Assembly: GCA_002279765.1 (NCBI GenBank) | Contig: NCCR01000045.1 | Span: 1-53,130 of the forward strand | Length of the DNA: 53,130 bases | From: Verrucomicrobia bacterium 12-59-8 | Lineage (GTDB): Bacteria; Verrucomicrobiota; Verrucomicrobiae; Verrucomicrobiales; Verrucomicrobiaceae | Reading direction: 5' to 3' | In this document: positions 52,807 to 53,130 of the stretch, piece by piece | Layout: each line of letters begins with the position of its first letter | Position numbering within the stretch: the first letter of the stretch is position 1 | The notes under the pieces: model-generated | What the model saw: the letters and a program-made list of their open reading frames with translations, nothing else | Told to the model about the DNA's origin: nothing | The model's database searches: none | Made by a program: the position numbers and the translations under genes

Positions 52807-53130
52807 TCACACCCTCCCAGTCGCCGGCGTCCGGCGCTGGTCATCATCGCGGAAGTACTTCTCCATGCGCTCACGCAGGTCGGCGTAGAAGTTGCGGGAC
52901 ATCTCCTCGATCGCATCAGCCGTGTGGCTGACACCGCTCTTGGCGGCCAGTTCACGGGCGAGGCGGCTGCGCTCTTCAAACTCGCGCTCCAGGTCCATGA
53001 GATAAACCAGGAACTCCTTGGCTGAGCGCGCGCCGTCCACGCCGGTGACCAGCGCGCGTTCGAGCGTCTTGTTCCGCGTGAGGTTCAGCATCTTGCTCTC
53101 TCCCAGCTCCTTCATCTGCAGACTGAAGCC
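52807..53130 (-). CDS. Hypothetical protein, probably 5'-partial at the window edge
   Basis: The frame is open from the end of the window; ATGs at 53115 and 53091 are possible internal starts. The visible part is helical and charged (NLTRNKTLERALVTGVDGAR, FLVYLMDLEREFEERSRLAR, SRNFYADLRERMEKYFRDDD). I recognise no family. It is not the usual DUF1549/1553 partner of DUF1501 genes. It reads in the same direction as the DUF1501 gene, with an inverted repeat between. Confidence 0.5.
   Translation of the reverse strand, partial: GFSLQMKELGESKMLNLTRNKTLERALVTGVDGARSAKEFLVYLMDLEREFEERSRLARELAAKSGVSHTADAIEEMSRNFYADLRERMEKYFRDDDQRRTPATGRV

Overview
The window looks like a chromosomal segment of a GC-rich member of the Verrucomicrobiota (Verrucomicrobiales, Prosthecobacter/Verrucomicrobium-like). 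The pointers are a DUF1501 Tat-exported protein, an ECF sigma factor beside a kinase/PEGA/FGE fusion, DUF5069, a giant surface protein with the C-terminal layout common in this phylum, and dispersed palindromic repeats with a RAYT transposase. The assignment is inferred from protein character, not from a marker gene. No rRNA, tRNA or CRISPR array was seen.

Layout. 1-2.3 kb: end of a REP-associated tyrosine transposase (RAYT), a cluster of its probable REP/BIME repeats (each beginning GTAC), and a two-gene unit for a lipoate-ligase-family and a gamma-glutamylcyclotransferase-like protein. 2.6-7.9 kb: a candidate defence island with a truncated gene head, a RelE/ParE-type toxin-antitoxin pair, an LRR-Roc-COR-TIR protein whose TIR end is frameshifted by a 25-bp tandem duplication, and a convergent pair made of an OLD-like AAA ATPase and a small TOPRIM-like protein. 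8-14.6 kb: an EboD-like dehydroquinate synthase homologue, a NarX/NarL-type two-component system with a degenerate receiver paralogue, an EboC-like UbiA prenyltransferase, and opcA. 14.7-30 kb: one giant gene for an M36 (fungalysin) metalloprotease fused to many Calx-beta-like and other beta-sandwich modules, about 5,090 codons if whole but split by a net 46-bp loss near 26.9 kb. 30-31.6 kb: zwf, the partner of opcA, 15 kb away from it.

31.8-43.5 kb: mostly housekeeping and regulatory genes: ECF sigma factor plus Ser/Thr kinase, exported MsrB, DUF5069 protein, a second ECF sigma factor with a good promoter, Tat-exported metallophosphatase, MtfA-type peptidase, FKBP lipoprotein, a small-ORF/nucleotidyltransferase-like pair whose catalytic core seems deleted, a secreted jellyroll protein, RlmN and a cupin. 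43.6-45 kb is AT-richer and holds an SHD1-trypsin-like protease with an attC-like imperfect inverted repeat just past its stop. 45.1-53.1 kb: trpA, a P-loop ATPase/TPR pair that may be another conflict system, dapF, a four-helix-bundle (S23-type) gene inside inverted repeats, dapA, a DUF1501 protein and a partial gene at the edge.

The strongest candidates for something new are: the ATPase-TPR pair (46.1-48.8 kb); the 2.6-7.9 kb island with its NLR-like TIR receptor and ATPase/TOPRIM pair; the giant protease-adhesin with recurring modules I cannot name; and several dispersed repeat families (GTAC-REPs, a 9-bp ACCGACGAA array forming a near-perfect cruciform, and inverted repeats around the four-helix gene). 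Functional claims for these are inference from domains and context.
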